Origin: Streptomyces marinisediminis | GTDB taxonomy: Bacteria > Actinomycetota > Actinomycetes > Streptomycetales > Streptomycetaceae | NCBI RefSeq assembly: GCF_026262575.1 | Contig: NZ_JAPKFL010000002.1 | Span: 62,001-126,000 of the forward strand | DNA length: 64,000 nucleotides | Direction of reading: 5' to 3' | Program-made: the position numbers and the translations under genes | Notes under the pieces: model-generated | Seen by the model: the letters and a program-made list of their open reading frames with translations, nothing else | Told to the model about the DNA's origin: nothing | Database searches by the model: none | Shown here: positions 43,636-53,284 of the stretch, piece after piece | Numbering within the stretch: position 1 is the first letter of the stretch | How the letters are laid out: every line of letters starts with the position of its first letter

Positions 43636-44850
43636 GTGGACGTGACTCTGCTCGGCACCGGCGCACCGGCCGGACTCCCCCGCCCCGACTGCCCGTGCGC
43701 GGTGTGCGCGAGTTCCACCTCGGCGCGGGCGCGGGCCGCCACGTCGCTGCTCGTCGACGGCACGTTGCTGCTCGACCTCACCCCCGGCCCGGCGCTGGCC
43801 GCCGCACGGGCGGGCCAGTCGCTGCACGGTGTGCGGCAGGTGCTGCTGTCCCACCCCCACGACGGCCCGGCGCTCCCGGTGCCGGCGGGGCTGCCGGCCC
43901 CGGTGCGGGTGCCGCACGGGCAGGAGCTGGTGCTGATCAGCGGGCACCGGGTGGAGGCGGTGGCCCTGGACACCCCCGGGACCGGCTACGCGGTGACCGG
44001 CCCGGACGGGCGGCGGCTGCTGTACCTGCCGCCCGCGGCCTCCCCGGCCGGCGCCCGCGACTCCGAGACGCCCTACGACGTCGTGCTGCTCGACGTGTGC
44101 GGGCGCCCGGAGGCGCTGGCCAGGCTGCGCGCCACCCGGGCCGTCGGGGCGACGACCGACGTCCTGGCCGTCCACATCGACCACACCCAGCCGCCGGGGG
44201 CCGAGCTGCGGCGCCGGCTGGCCGCCCTGGGCGCCCGCGCGGTGCCCGACGGCACGACGGTGCGGGCCGGGGACTTCCACGAACTGCCCGACGTGCCGCG
44301 CCGGACGCTGGTGCTGGGCGGCGCCCGCTCGGGCAAGTCCGTCGAGGCCGAACGCCGGCTGGCGGCCTTCCCCGACGTGCTCTACGTGGCCACCGGCGGC
44401 ACCCGGGAGGGCGACCTGGAGTGGGCCGCCCGGGTGAGCGCCCACCGCGAGCGGCGCCCGGGCACCTGGCGCACCGCCGAGACCTGCGACCTGCTGCCGC
44501 TGCTGGCCGACCGCTCCGGCCCGCCGCTGCTCGTCGACTGCCTGGCGCTGTGGCTGACGCACACCATGGACGCCATCGACGCCTGGTCGGAGGAGGCGTG
44601 GGCCCGGGGCGCGGAGCGGGAGCTGACCGCGCGGGTGGCGGAGCTGGTGGCGGCGGTGCGGGCGACCAGCCGCACGGTGGTGGCCGTCAGCAACGAGGTG
44701 GGCTCCGGCGTCGTCCCGGCGACGCCGTCCGGGCGCCGCTTCCGGGACGCGCTGGGGCGCCTGAACGCGTCCTTCGCCGCCGAGTGCGAGCAGGTGCTCC
44801 TGGTCGTCGCCGGGCACGCGCTGACGCTGCGCGGGCCGCAGGAGGGCTGA
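43636..44850 (+). CDS. cobU: Adenosylcobinamide kinase/guanylyltransferase with N-terminal MBL-like domain
   Basis: Phosphorylates and guanylylates adenosylcobinamide in late cobalamin synthesis. In this 404-residue protein, the CobU part begins near residue 222 with the P-loop GGARSGKS, then VATGGTREGD, VSAHRERRP, the LVDCLALWLTH block and SNEVGSGVVP. The first 215 residues resemble a metallo-beta-lactamase fold (LLGTGAPAGLPRPDC, LLSHPHDGPALP), but the HxHxDH metal motif is degenerate. GTG at 43636 has no clear ribosome site. cobT follows 36 nt later, then cobS after one opposing gene. Confidence 0.9.
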   Translation: MDVTLLGTGAPAGLPRPDCPCAVCASSTSARARAATSLLVDGTLLLDLTPGPALAAARAGQSLHGVRQVLLSHPHDGPALPVPAGLPAPVRVPHGQELVLISGHRVEAVALDTPGTGYAVTGPDGRRLLYLPPAASPAGARDSETPYDVVLLDVCGRPEALARLRATRAVGATTDVLAVHIDHTQPPGAELRRRLAALGARAVPDGTTVRAGDFHELPDVPRRTLVLGGARSGKSVEAERRLAAFPDVLYVATGGTREGDLEWAARVSAHRERRPGTWRTAETCDLLPLLADRSGPPLLVDCLALWLTHTMDAIDAWSEEAWARGAERELTARVAELVAAVRATSRTVVAVSNEVGSGVVPATPSGRRFRDALGRLNASFAAECEQVLLVVAGHALTLRGPQEG

Positions 44851-44886
44851 GGCCGCCGCCCCGGCGCCTGCGGGTAGCCTCGCCCC

Positions 44887-45996
44887 ATGAGCGCCGAGAG
44901 CGAAGACCGCCTGCTGTTGGACGACTTCGGGGACCGCGTGCAGCGGCCGGACGGAGGCGTGCGCCGGGACGCCGAGGAGCGCCGGGCGCGCACCGGGCTG
45001 GCGCGCGGAGCGCTCGGGCGGCTGGACGAGCTGGGCGAGTGGTTGGCCGCCGCGCAGAACCGGGTGCCGGTGGCCCCGGTGGAGCGGCCCCGCCTGGTGG
45101 TCTTCGCCGGGGACCACGGGGTCGCGGAGCTGGGCGTGTCCGGCCGTCCGGCCGGGGGCACGGCCGCGCTGGTGCGGGCGGCGCTGGAGGGCGCGAGCGC
45201 GGCGGCGGTGCTCGCCCGCCGCGCCGGGGTGCCGCTGCGCGTGGTGGACATGGCCGTGGACTGCGCGGCCGAGGAGCTGCCTGCCGAGGTCACCCGGCAC
45301 CGGGTGCGGCGCTCCAGCGGCCGCGTCGACGTCGAGGACGCGCTGACCGCCGCGGAGGCCGAGCAGGCGTTCCGGGCGGGGGTGGCCGTCGCCGACGAGG
45401 AGGCCGACGCGGGCACCGACGTCGTCGTCCTGGGCGACCTGAGCGTCGGCGGGACCACGGCGGCGGGCATCCTCATCGCCGCGCTGTGCGGCACCGACGC
45501 CTCGGTGGTCACCGGGCGCGGCGGCACCGCCATCGACGACCTGACGTGGATGCGCAAGTGTGCCGCCGTCCGCGACGGGCTGCGCCGGGCCAGGCCCGTG
45601 CTCGGCGACCAGCTCCAGCTCCTGGCCACGGCGGGCGGCGCGGACCTGACGGCCATGACGGGCTTCCTGCTCCAGTCGGCGGTGCGGCGGACGCCGGTCG
45701 TCCTGGACGGCGTGGTCTCGGCCGCCGCCGCGCTGGTGGCCCAGCGGGTGGCGTTCCGGGCGCCGGACTGGTGGCTGGCCGGGCAGCGCAGCGGCGAGCC
45801 GGGCCAGGCCAAGGCGCTGGACCGGATGGGCCTGGAGCCGCTGGTCGACCACGGGGTGACCGTGGGCGGGGGCGCCGGGGCGCTGCTGGCGCTGCCGCTG
45901 GTGCAGGCGGCCGCCGCGCTCGCCGCGGAGCTGCCGGAGGCCGGGCCCGCCCCGGAGGCGGCGCCCACGGGCGCGGAGGTCGTGGACGCCACCTGA
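44887..45996 (+). CDS. cobT: Nicotinate-nucleotide:dimethylbenzimidazole phosphoribosyltransferase
   Basis: Makes alpha-ribazole phosphate, the lower ligand of cobalamin. The 369-residue protein has VFAGDHGVAELGVSG, the GNGTT-like segment LSVGGTTAAG, TGRGGTAIDD, TAMTGFLLQ and the catalytic Glu near EPLVDHGVTVGGGAGAL. The ATG has no Shine-Dalgarno; TAGCCT (44875-44880) lies 6 nt upstream, so a leaderless transcript is likely even though cobU ends just upstream. It converges with a membrane-protein gene across a hairpin. Confidence 0.96.
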   Translation: MSAESEDRLLLDDFGDRVQRPDGGVRRDAEERRARTGLARGALGRLDELGEWLAAAQNRVPVAPVERPRLVVFAGDHGVAELGVSGRPAGGTAALVRAALEGASAAAVLARRAGVPLRVVDMAVDCAAEELPAEVTRHRVRRSSGRVDVEDALTAAEAEQAFRAGVAVADEEADAGTDVVVLGDLSVGGTTAAGILIAALCGTDASVVTGRGGTAIDDLTWMRKCAAVRDGLRRARPVLGDQLQLLATAGGADLTAMTGFLLQSAVRRTPVVLDGVVSAAAALVAQRVAFRAPDWWLAGQRSGEPGQAKALDRMGLEPLVDHGVTVGGGAGALLALPLVQAAAALAAELPEAGPAPEAAPTGAEVVDAT

Positions 45997-46005
45997 CCGC
46001 CCGCC

Positions 46006-46058
46006 TGACCGGCGTCACCCGCGCCCCGCCCCGGCCGGGCCCCGGCCGACGCCGGTCA
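46006..46058. terminator. Bidirectional hairpin between cobT and the membrane-protein gene
   Basis: TGACCGGCGTC (46006-46016) pairs perfectly with GACGCCGGTCA (46048-46058), with an inner GC-rich complementary stretch. The right arm includes the last bases of the opposing gene's stop codon. Confidence 0.6.
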
Positions 46059-46826
46059 GCGGGACGGGCGCCGCGGCGGCCCGGGCCGGTCGTCGGGCGT
46101 GCCGGCCAGCAACTCGTCCAGCCTGCGGCCGAGCCGACCCCAGCCGGCGGCGTACCGGTGGGCGCGGCGCCGTGCCCGGGCGCGGGTGCGCGGCCTGCCG
46201 CGGTAGACCCGCCGGTCCCACCAGGACCCGGGGCGGGCGAGCCGCACCGCGCCGAACAGCGCCACGAACGGCACCAGGACGCCGACCACGGCCAGGCGGA
46301 ACTTGCCCTTGGCCAGCGTCACCAGCGCCAGCAGCACGTTGCCCGCGACCGCCGAGACCAGCGAGAAGCGGTTCTCCCGCTCCTCCGGCGTCAGCTCCTC
46401 CGTCCCGAACGGCGCGAAGCCCAGCGTCAGCAGGGAGCCCAGCGCGGCGGTGAGCACGACGGCCTCCACGCTCTTGCGGCCGTCCTCGCTCCAGTAGACG
46501 TCGTCCAGGTACAGGACGAGCGCGAACTCGTCGAGCACCAGCCCGGCGCCGACGCCGAAGACGACCGCCATCACCTCGGCGGCGGCGTGGTGTCGGCTGA
46601 ACCCCAGCGCGCAGAAGCCGCCGACCACCATGAGCACGATGCCCGGCACGACGTGGTGGATGTGCGTCCCGCCGGGGCCGGTCACGTTGCGGAACGGGCC
46701 CCGGCCGGCCCGGATCATCCGCGTCACGGTGCGGATGACCAGGAACGTGGCGACGAAGGCGAGCAGGGCCAGGGCCAGCGGCAGCCTGCCCGTCACGACC
46801 ACCTCGCGGTACCACCATGCGCCCAT
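46056..46826 (-). CDS. Integral membrane protein, unknown
   Basis: A 256-residue protein with five or six transmembrane segments (about 14-34, 60-80, 85-103, 121-140, 155-172, 180-195) and an Arg-rich cytoplasmic tail (last 50 residues). The loop GPGGTHIHHVVPG and LDEFALVLYLDDVYW contain conserved-looking His and acidic residues. It sits between cobT and cobS on the opposite strand; a cobalt-related role cannot be inferred from that alone. The start has no clear ribosome site. Confidence 0.82.
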   Translation of the reverse strand: MGAWWYREVVVTGRLPLALALLAFVATFLVIRTVTRMIRAGRGPFRNVTGPGGTHIHHVVPGIVLMVVGGFCALGFSRHHAAAEVMAVVFGVGAGLVLDEFALVLYLDDVYWSEDGRKSVEAVVLTAALGSLLTLGFAPFGTEELTPEERENRFSLVSAVAGNVLLALVTLAKGKFRLAVVGVLVPFVALFGAVRLARPGSWWDRRVYRGRPRTRARARRRAHRYAAGWGRLGRRLDELLAGTPDDRPGPPRRPSR

Positions 46827-46868
46827 CGGTTCAGGGTGGCGCCGCGGGCGCCGCTAGCCTGGGCGGCC

Positions 46869-47732
46869 ATGGGTGACACACCGGCACGTCCCACGGACGG
46901 AGTTCCCGCCGCCGGCCCGCAGGGCGCGCGGGCGCGGCGGACGCGCGGGCTGCCCGCCCGTCTCGCGCACGGGCTGCGGTTCGCCTTCGGGACGCTGACG
47001 GTGCTGCCGGTGCGCGTGCGCCGCTGGGACCGCGAGACCGCGCGGGCGGGCCTGCTGTGCGCCCCGGTGGCCGGCGCGGTGGTGGGCCTGGCGGCCGGTT
47101 CCGTCGGCGCGCTGCTGCTCGTGCTGGGCGCGGGTACGGCGGTGGCCGCGGTCGCCGCGGTGGCCGTCCCGGCGGTGCTGACGCGCGGGCTGCACCTGGA
47201 CGGGCTGGCCGACGTCGCCGACGGGCTGGGCAGCGGCAGGGACGCCGCGGGGGCGCTGGCCGTGATGAAGCGTTCGGACATCGGCCCCTTCGGCGTGGTG
47301 ACGCTGGTGCTGGTGCTGCTGGGCCAGGTCGCCGTGCTGGACGCGCTGTTCGCCCGGGGGTGGGCGGCCGGGCTCGCGGGCGCCACGGTGGCCGCCGTCA
47401 CCGCCCGGACCGCGCTGACGTGCGCCGCGCGGCGCGGGGTGCCCGGCGCGCGCCCGGAGGGGCTGGGCGCGGTGGTGGCCGGGACCGTGCCGCCCTCGGG
47501 GGCGTGGGCGGTGGGCGGGACCGTGGTGGCGCTGGCCGCCGCCCAGGGCGCGCTGCCGGGCGGCGGCCCGGGTGCGCTGAGCGGTGCGGCGGCGGTGCTG
47601 ATGGGGCTGGGCGCGGCGAGCCTCCTGCTGCGCCGGTGCGTGCGGCGGCTGGGCGGGGTCACCGGTGACGTCTTCGGAGCCGTGTCCGAAGTGGCCGCCA
47701 CGGGCGCCCTGTTGGTGCTCGCGGTGGGCTGA
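46869..47732 (+). CDS. cobS: Adenosylcobinamide-GDP ribazoletransferase
   Basis: Final assembly step of cobalamin: joins adenosylcobinamide-GDP and alpha-ribazole in the membrane. The 287-residue protein has several transmembrane helices and the acidic active-site motif GLHLDGLADVADGLGSGRD followed by KRSDIGPFGV. ATG at 46869 is preceded at 8 nt by TAGCCT (46855-46860) rather than a ribosome site. cobU, cobT and cobS thus lie within 4 kb, interrupted only by the opposing membrane-protein gene. Confidence 0.95.
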   Translation: MGDTPARPTDGVPAAGPQGARARRTRGLPARLAHGLRFAFGTLTVLPVRVRRWDRETARAGLLCAPVAGAVVGLAAGSVGALLLVLGAGTAVAAVAAVAVPAVLTRGLHLDGLADVADGLGSGRDAAGALAVMKRSDIGPFGVVTLVLVLLGQVAVLDALFARGWAAGLAGATVAAVTARTALTCAARRGVPGARPEGLGAVVAGTVPPSGAWAVGGTVVALAAAQGALPGGGPGALSGAAAVLMGLGAASLLLRRCVRRLGGVTGDVFGAVSEVAATGALLVLAVG

Positions 47733-47859
47733 GGCGCCCGGCCGGACCGACCGGGTGCGCCACCGCCCGCCCGGCGGCGCGCGGTGAGGCGTAGGCTCGG
47801 AGCCCACCCGACGCTCAGGGATGTCCCACGAAACTCCGAAGAACAGGATCGCCAGGACC

Positions 47860-49470
47860 GTGACTGCTCTGACCCTCAGTACCTCGTCCGCCGCAACGAC
47901 GCGCGTGGACGCCATCGTCGTCGGCGTCGCCAAGGGCACCGACGACTCCGGCACCCCGGTGGTCGCACCGGGCGCCGAGACGGTGGACCAGGCCTTCGGC
48001 GGGCGGCTCGCCACCGTCCTGGAGACGCTCGGTGCGGGCGGCGGCGAGGGCGAGATCACCAAACTCCCCGCGCCCGAGGGCCTGAAGGCGCCCGTCGTGC
48101 TGGCCGTGGGCCTCGGCTCGGCGCCCGAGGACGGCGAGCCCTACGCTCCCGAGACGCTGCGCCGCGCGGCCGGTGCCGCCGCCCGGGCGCTGGCCGGCAC
48201 CCGCAAGGCGGCGTTCGCCCTGCCGGTCGCCGACGGCGTGGCGTCGGTGGCGGCCGTCGCCGAGGGCGTGCTGCTCGGCGCCTACGCCTACACCGCCTAC
48301 CGCGGCACGGACGCGGGCGCCGCCAGGAAGGCCGCGACCAAGAACGCGAAGGGCGCGAAGAGCGCGAAGGGCGACGCGTCCGGCAAGGCCGGGGCCCCGG
48401 ACGACGCGAGCGCGCCGCTGGCCGAGGCGACCGTGCTGGGCGCCAAGTCCCGGGACAAGGCGCACAAGGCCGCCATCGAGCGGGCCACGGTGCTGGCCGA
48501 GGAGGTGGCCCGCGCCCGCGACCTGATCAACATGCCGCCCAACGACCTGTACCCGGAGTCCTTCGCCGCGCGGGCCCAGGCCGCGGCCAAGGAACACGGC
48601 CTGAAGGTCGAGGTGCTGGACGAGAAGGCGCTCACCAAGGGCGGCTACGGCGGCATCATGGGCGTCGGCCAGGGCTCGCAGCGCCAGCCGCGCCTGGTGC
48701 GGCTCGGCTACAGCCACCCCAAGGCCACCAAGACGCTCGCGCTCGTCGGCAAGGGCATCACCTACGACTCCGGCGGCATCTCGCTGAAGCCGGCCGGCCA
48801 CAACGAGACCATGAAGTGCGACATGAGCGGCGCCGCCGCCGTGTTCTCCGCCGTCGTGGCCGCCGCGCGGCTGGGGCTGGCCGTCAACGTCACCGGCTGG
48901 CTGGCGCTCGCCGAGAACATGCCCTCCGGCGGCGCGGTGCGCCCCGGCGACGTGCTGACCATGTACAGCGGCAAGACCGTCGAGGTGCTCAACACCGACG
49001 CGGAGGGCCGCCTCGTCCTGGGCGACGCGCTGACCCGCGCCGGCGAGGAGTCGCCGGACGCCATCGTCGACGTGGCCACGCTGACCGGTGCGATGGTGAT
49101 GGCGCTGGGCACCAGCACCTTCGGCATCATGTCCAACGACGACGCGTTCCGCACCCAGGTGCACGAGACGGCCGAGGACGCCGGCGAGCAGTCCTGGCCG
49201 ATGCCGCTGCCGGCCGGGCTGCGCAAGGGGCTGGACTCCACCATCGCCGACATCGCCAACATGGGCGATCGCATGGGCGGCGGCCTGGTGGCCGGCCTGT
49301 TCCTCCAGGAGTTCGTCAGCGAGGGCACGCCCTGGGCGCACCTGGACATCGCGGGCCCGGCGTTCAACGAGGCCGCGCCGTCCGGCTACACCCCCAAGGG
49401 CGGCACCGGCTCGGCCGTGCGCACCCTGCTCCGCCTCGCGGAGCGCACGGCGGCCGGCGAGCTCGGCTGA
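47860..49470 (+). CDS. pepA: Leucyl aminopeptidase (M17) with a Lys/Ala-rich insertion
   Basis: Dinuclear-metal aminopeptidase of 536 residues. The catalytic domain has KGITYDSGGISLKP, KCDMSGAAAV and NTDAEGRLVLGDAL (the M17 signature) with the metal-binding Lys, Asp and Glu residues. The N-terminal domain carries an unusual Ala/Lys/Gly-rich run (about residues 155-190) that looks like a histone-H1-type tail. GTG at 47860 (TALTLSTSSA) is preferred over ATG at 47821 by homologue starts. M17 peptidases hydrolyse N-terminal residues and sometimes bind DNA. Confidence 0.94.
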   Translation: MTALTLSTSSAATTRVDAIVVGVAKGTDDSGTPVVAPGAETVDQAFGGRLATVLETLGAGGGEGEITKLPAPEGLKAPVVLAVGLGSAPEDGEPYAPETLRRAAGAAARALAGTRKAAFALPVADGVASVAAVAEGVLLGAYAYTAYRGTDAGAARKAATKNAKGAKSAKGDASGKAGAPDDASAPLAEATVLGAKSRDKAHKAAIERATVLAEEVARARDLINMPPNDLYPESFAARAQAAAKEHGLKVEVLDEKALTKGGYGGIMGVGQGSQRQPRLVRLGYSHPKATKTLALVGKGITYDSGGISLKPAGHNETMKCDMSGAAAVFSAVVAAARLGLAVNVTGWLALAENMPSGGAVRPGDVLTMYSGKTVEVLNTDAEGRLVLGDALTRAGEESPDAIVDVATLTGAMVMALGTSTFGIMSNDDAFRTQVHETAEDAGEQSWPMPLPAGLRKGLDSTIADIANMGDRMGGGLVAGLFLQEFVSEGTPWAHLDIAGPAFNEAAPSGYTPKGGTGSAVRTLLRLAERTAAGELG

Positions 49471-50023
49471 CGGTGACGCGCGCGTGGGGCCCGGGCACCC
49501 GCCCGGGCCCCACGCGCGCGCGTGCCCGGCGGGTCCGGGGTCGGCGGCGCGGGCGCGCGGACGCGGCCGTCCCACGGGCGACCCGGCCGGACGCGCGCCC
49601 GCGCCGCATTTCGGCCCCCAGCCCCGGCCCCGGCTCCGGCGGCACTCCGCGTGGCGGCGAGACGGCGCGCCGCCGCGTCACCGCGTGCGGCGTGGTGCAG
49701 GACGCGGGCCCGGCCGACGGCCCCGGCCGGTGTGCGGAACCGGCGGGCCCGGCGGGGACGCGGCGGCGGCCCGCCGTGTTCGCTGGCAGCGATCAGCGCG
49801 CCTCTCCCCCGGCGGGGAACAGGGCGTCGCCGCTGGCCAGGGGCCGCGAATCGTCTCACACCCCGGCCCCGCGTCCCGTTCGGCGTCGACAAATGCGAAG
49901 ATGGTGTCTCGGCAGGACAGGGGCCCGCTCAACCCACAGGGCCGAAGCAACACAGCGGCCGAACGCACAGCCGCCCGGTCACAGCCGACCGGCTCCGGCG
50001 CACCCATGCATGGAGGACGTGAC
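49471..50023. other. Intergenic region between pepA and lpd
   Basis: 553 nt. It contains a perfect 20-bp hairpin just after pepA, then GC-rich sequence without a supported gene, and a less GC-rich patch (49880-49990) next to lpd that probably holds its promoter. The lpd ribosome site GGAGG lies at about 50012-50016. Confidence 0.55.
49477..49520 (+). terminator. Perfect 20-bp hairpin terminator of pepA
   Basis: Arms 49477-49496 and 49501-49520 are exact complements around an ACCC loop; the core is GTGGGGCCCGGGC. It starts 7 nt after the pepA stop. No U tract, typical of high-GC terminators. Confidence 0.88.
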
Positions 50024-51412
50024 GTGGCGAACGACGCCAGCACCGTTTTCGACCTAGTGATCCTCGGCGGCGGTAGCGGCGGTTACGCCGCTGCCCTGCG
50101 CGCCTCGCAGCTTGGTCTGGACGTTGCCCTGATCGAGAAGGACAAGGTCGGCGGAACCTGCCTGCACTACGGTTGCATCCCCACGAAGGCCCTGCTGCAC
50201 GCCGGCGAGCTGGCCGACCAGGCGCGCGAAGGCGCCGAGTTCGGTGTCAAGACCACGCTCGAGGGCATCGACATGGCGGGCGTGCACAAGTACAAGGACG
50301 GCGTGGTCTCGGGTCTGTACAAGGGCCTGCAGGGGCTGATCGCCTCGCGCAAGATCACTTACGTGGAGGGCGAGGGCCGCCTGTCCTCGGCCACGTCGGT
50401 GGACGTGAACGGCCGGCGCTACGAGGGCCGGCACATCCTGCTGGCCACCGGCTCGGTGCCGAAGTCCCTGCCGGGGCTGACCATCGACGGCGACCGGATC
50501 ATCTCCTCGGACCACGCGCTCACCCTCGACCGGGTGCCGAAGTCCGCGATCATCCTGGGCGGCGGCGTCATCGGCTGCGAGTTCGCCTCCGCGTGGAAGT
50601 CCTTCGGCACCGAGGTCACCATCGTCGAGGGCCTGCCCCACCTGGTGCCGCTGGAGGACGAGAACAGCTCCAAGCTGCTGGAGCGGGCGTTCCGCAAGCG
50701 CGGCATCAAGTTCTCCCTCGGTTCCTTCTTCGAGAAGGCCGAGTACACCGACGGCGGTGTCAAGGTCAGCCTCGCCAACGGCAAGGAGTTCGAGGCCGAG
50801 CTGCTGCTCGTCGCCATCGGCCGCGGCCCGGTCTCGCAGGGCCTGGGCTACGAGGAGGCCGGCGTCGAGATGGACCGCGGCTACGTCCTCACCGACGAGT
50901 ACTGCCAGACCAACGTGCCGACGATCTCCGCCGTCGGCGACCTCATCCCCACGCTGCAGCTCGCGCACGTCGGCTTCGCCGAGGGCATCCTCGTCGCGGA
51001 GCGGCTGGCCGGGCAGAAGGTCGTGCCGATCGACTACGACGGCGTGCCGCGCGTCACCTACAGCCACCCGGAGGTCGCCTCCGTCGGCCTCACCGAAGAG
51101 AAGGCCAAGGAGCGGTACGGCGCGGACGCCGTCGTGACGCTCAAGTACAACCTGGGTGGCAACGGCCGGAGCAAGATCCTCAAGACGCAGGGCGAGATCA
51201 AGCTGGTCCAGGTGCGCGACGGTGCCGTGGTCGGCGTGCACATGGTCGGCGACCGGATGGGTGAGCAGGTCGGGGAGGCCCAGCTCATCTACAACTGGGA
51301 GGCCCTGCCCGCCGAGGTCGCGCAGCTCGTCCACGCCCACCCCACGCAGAACGAGGCTCTCGGCGAGGCGCACCTGGCGCTGGCCGGCAAGCCGCTGCAC
51401 TCCCACGACTGA
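50024..51412 (+). CDS. lpd: Dihydrolipoyl dehydrogenase
   Basis: E3 component shared by the 2-oxoacid dehydrogenase complexes; reoxidises the lipoyl arm with FAD and NAD. The 462-residue protein has the FAD motif LVILGGGSGGYAAALRA, the redox disulfide Cys46/Cys51 (GGTCLHYGCIPTK), the NAD motif ILGGGVIGCEFAS, AVGDLIP and the C-terminal His-Glu active pair (HAHPTQNE). GTG at 50024 has GGAGG 7 nt upstream. sucB follows 51 nt later, forming an lpd-sucB operon. Confidence 0.97.
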   Translation: MANDASTVFDLVILGGGSGGYAAALRASQLGLDVALIEKDKVGGTCLHYGCIPTKALLHAGELADQAREGAEFGVKTTLEGIDMAGVHKYKDGVVSGLYKGLQGLIASRKITYVEGEGRLSSATSVDVNGRRYEGRHILLATGSVPKSLPGLTIDGDRIISSDHALTLDRVPKSAIILGGGVIGCEFASAWKSFGTEVTIVEGLPHLVPLEDENSSKLLERAFRKRGIKFSLGSFFEKAEYTDGGVKVSLANGKEFEAELLLVAIGRGPVSQGLGYEEAGVEMDRGYVLTDEYCQTNVPTISAVGDLIPTLQLAHVGFAEGILVAERLAGQKVVPIDYDGVPRVTYSHPEVASVGLTEEKAKERYGADAVVTLKYNLGGNGRSKILKTQGEIKLVQVRDGAVVGVHMVGDRMGEQVGEAQLIYNWEALPAEVAQLVHAHPTQNEALGEAHLALAGKPLHSHD

Positions 51413-51463
51413 TCGCGTCGGGCGCGACCCCATCCGTACGTTTCGTAAGGAGCAACCGAAACC

Positions 51464-53284
51464 ATGGCGGTTTCCGTAACCCTGCCGGCGCTTGGCGAGA
51501 GCGTCACCGAGGGCACCGTCACCCGCTGGCTCAAGGCCGAGGGTGACACTGTCGAGGCCGACGAGCCCCTGCTCGAAGTCTCCACTGACAAGGTCGACAC
51601 CGAGATCCCCGCCCCGGCGGCCGGTGTCCTGGCCTCCATCAAGGTCGCCGAGGACGAGACGGTGGAGGTCGGCGCCGAGCTGGCCGTCATCGACGACGGC
51701 TCCGGTGGCGGCGAGCCCGCCCCGGCGGCCCAGGAGCAGCCGCAGCGGGCCGAGCCGGAGCAGGCCCAGCCCGAGCCGCAGCAGCAGGCCCAGCCGGAGC
51801 CGCAGCAGGCCGCGCAGCCCGAGCCGGAGCCCGAGCCGCAGGCCGCCCCGGCCTCCGCCGGCGGTTCGGCCTCCGGTACCGACGTCGTGCTGCCCGCGCT
51901 GGGCGAGTCGGTCACCGAGGGCACCGTCACCCGCTGGCTGAAGCAGGTCGGCGACGAGGTCGAGGCCGACGAGCCGCTGCTGGAGGTCTCCACCGACAAG
52001 GTCGACACCGAGATCCCGGCCCCGGCGGCGGGGACGCTGCTGGAGATCCTGGTCGGCGAGGACGAGTCGGCCGAGGTCGGCGCGAAGCTGGCCGTGATCG
52101 GCGAGCAGGGCGCGGCGCCGGCCGCACAGCCCGAGCCGCAGCAGCCGGAGCCGGCCGCGCAGCCGCAGGCCGAGGCCCAGCCGGAGCCGCAGCCGCAGCC
52201 GGAGCCCCAGCCCGAGCCCGCGCGCGAGGCCCCCGAGCCGCAGCCCGCCCCGACGCCGTCCCCGGCGCCGGCCGCGCAGCAGCCGGCCGCCGCCCCGGCG
52301 CAGCCCGCTCCGGCCCCCGCCCAGCCGCGGCAGCCGGCTCCGGCCGCGCCCGCCCCGGCGGGCGGTGAGGGCGCCTACGTCACCCCGCTGGTCCGCAAGC
52401 TCGCGGGCGAGAACGACGTGGACCTGTCCACGGTCAAGGGCACCGGCGTCGGCGGCCGCATCCGCAAGCAGGACGTGCTGGCGGCGGCCGAGGCCGCCAA
52501 GGCACCGGCACCGGCCGCGTCGGCGCCGTCCGCCCCGAAGGCGCAGGCGGCCCAGCCGTCCGAGCTGCGCGGGCAGACGGTGAAGATGTCCCGCATCCGC
52601 AAGGTCATCGCCGAGAACATGATGAAGGCGCTGCACAACCAGGCGCAGCTCTCCACCGTGGTCGAGGTCGACGTCACGCGGATCATGCGGCTGCGGGCGC
52701 GGGCGAAGGAGTCCTTCCTCGCGCGGGAGGGCGTGAAGCTCTCCCCGATGCCGTTCTTCGTCAAGGCCGCCGCCGAGGCGCTGAAGGTCCACCCGGCCGT
52801 CAACGCCAAGATCAACGACGACGGCACCGTGACCTACCACGACGTCGAGAACGTCGGCATCGCGGTGGACTCGGAGAAGGGCCTGATGGTCCCGGTCATC
52901 AAGGGCGCCGGCGACCTGAGCCTGGCGGGCATCGCCAAGCGCACCGCCGAGCTGGCGGGCAAGGTGCGCGGCGGCGGGCTCAGCCCCGACGACATGTCCG
53001 GCGGCACGTTCACGATCAGCAACACCGGTTCGCGCGGTGCGCTGTTCGACACGATCATCGTGAACTACCCGCAGGTCGCCGAGTTGGGCATCGGTGCCAC
53101 CGTGCGCCGCCCGGTCGTCGTCGACCACCCGGAGCTGGGCGAGACCATCGCGATCCGCGACATGGCCTACCTCACCCTCTCCTACGACCACCAGCTCGTC
53201 GACGGTGCCGACGCCGCCCGCTACCTCGCGGACGTCAAGGCCCGTCTGGAGGCGGGCGAGTTCGAGGGCGAACTCGGTCTCTGA
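51464..53284 (+). CDS. sucB: Dihydrolipoyl succinyltransferase (E2) with two lipoyl domains
   Basis: E2 core of the 2-oxoacid dehydrogenase complex (2-oxoglutarate type by name; it may also serve pyruvate dehydrogenase in actinobacteria). The 606-residue protein has two lipoyl domains with modified Lys at about 43 and 179 ([15 protein letters not shown]), Pro/Glu/Gln-rich linkers, a peripheral-subunit-binding domain (about 305-345: [21 protein letters not shown]) and an acyltransferase domain with SYDHQLVDG supplying the catalytic His and Asp. The ATG follows AAGGAG. lpd is the upstream neighbour. Confidence 0.96.
   Translation: MAVSVTLPALGESVTEGTVTRWLKAEGDTVEADEPLLEVSTDKVDTEIPAPAAGVLASIKVAEDETVEVGAELAVIDDGSGGGEPAPAAQEQPQRAEPEQAQPEPQQQAQPEPQQAAQPEPEPEPQAAPASAGGSASGTDVVLPALGESVTEGTVTRWLKQVGDEVEADEPLLEVSTDKVDTEIPAPAAGTLLEILVGEDESAEVGAKLAVIGEQGAAPAAQPEPQQPEPAAQPQAEAQPEPQPQPEPQPEPAREAPEPQPAPTPSPAPAAQQPAAAPAQPAPAPAQPRQPAPAAPAPAGGEGAYVTPLVRKLAGENDVDLSTVKGTGVGGRIRKQDVLAAAEAAKAPAPAASAPSAPKAQAAQPSELRGQTVKMSRIRKVIAENMMKALHNQAQLSTVVEVDVTRIMRLRARAKESFLAREGVKLSPMPFFVKAAAEALKVHPAVNAKINDDGTVTYHDVENVGIAVDSEKGLMVPVIKGAGDLSLAGIAKRTAELAGKVRGGGLSPDDMSGGTFTISNTGSRGALFDTIIVNYPQVAELGIGATVRRPVVVDHPELGETIAIRDMAYLTLSYDHQLVDGADAARYLADVKARLEAGEFEGELGL

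Noticed and set aside
43565..46868. Cobalamin riboswitch upstream of cobU, cobT or cobS
   Set aside because: The upstream gaps are 37-92 nt, too short for the aptamer, and no B12-box-like sequence was seen.
43377..47732. Giant open frame of more than 1,400 codons across the cob genes, plus-strand second frame
   Set aside because: It is Arg/Gly/Ala low complexity except where it enters the real cobS frame. cobU, cobT and cobS in their own frames have full motif sets.
50054..53191. About 1,045-codon antisense frame opposite lpd and sucB
   Set aside because: It mirrors the GC-biased third positions of two well-supported genes. Its product is repetitive Gly/Arg/Leu without motifs.
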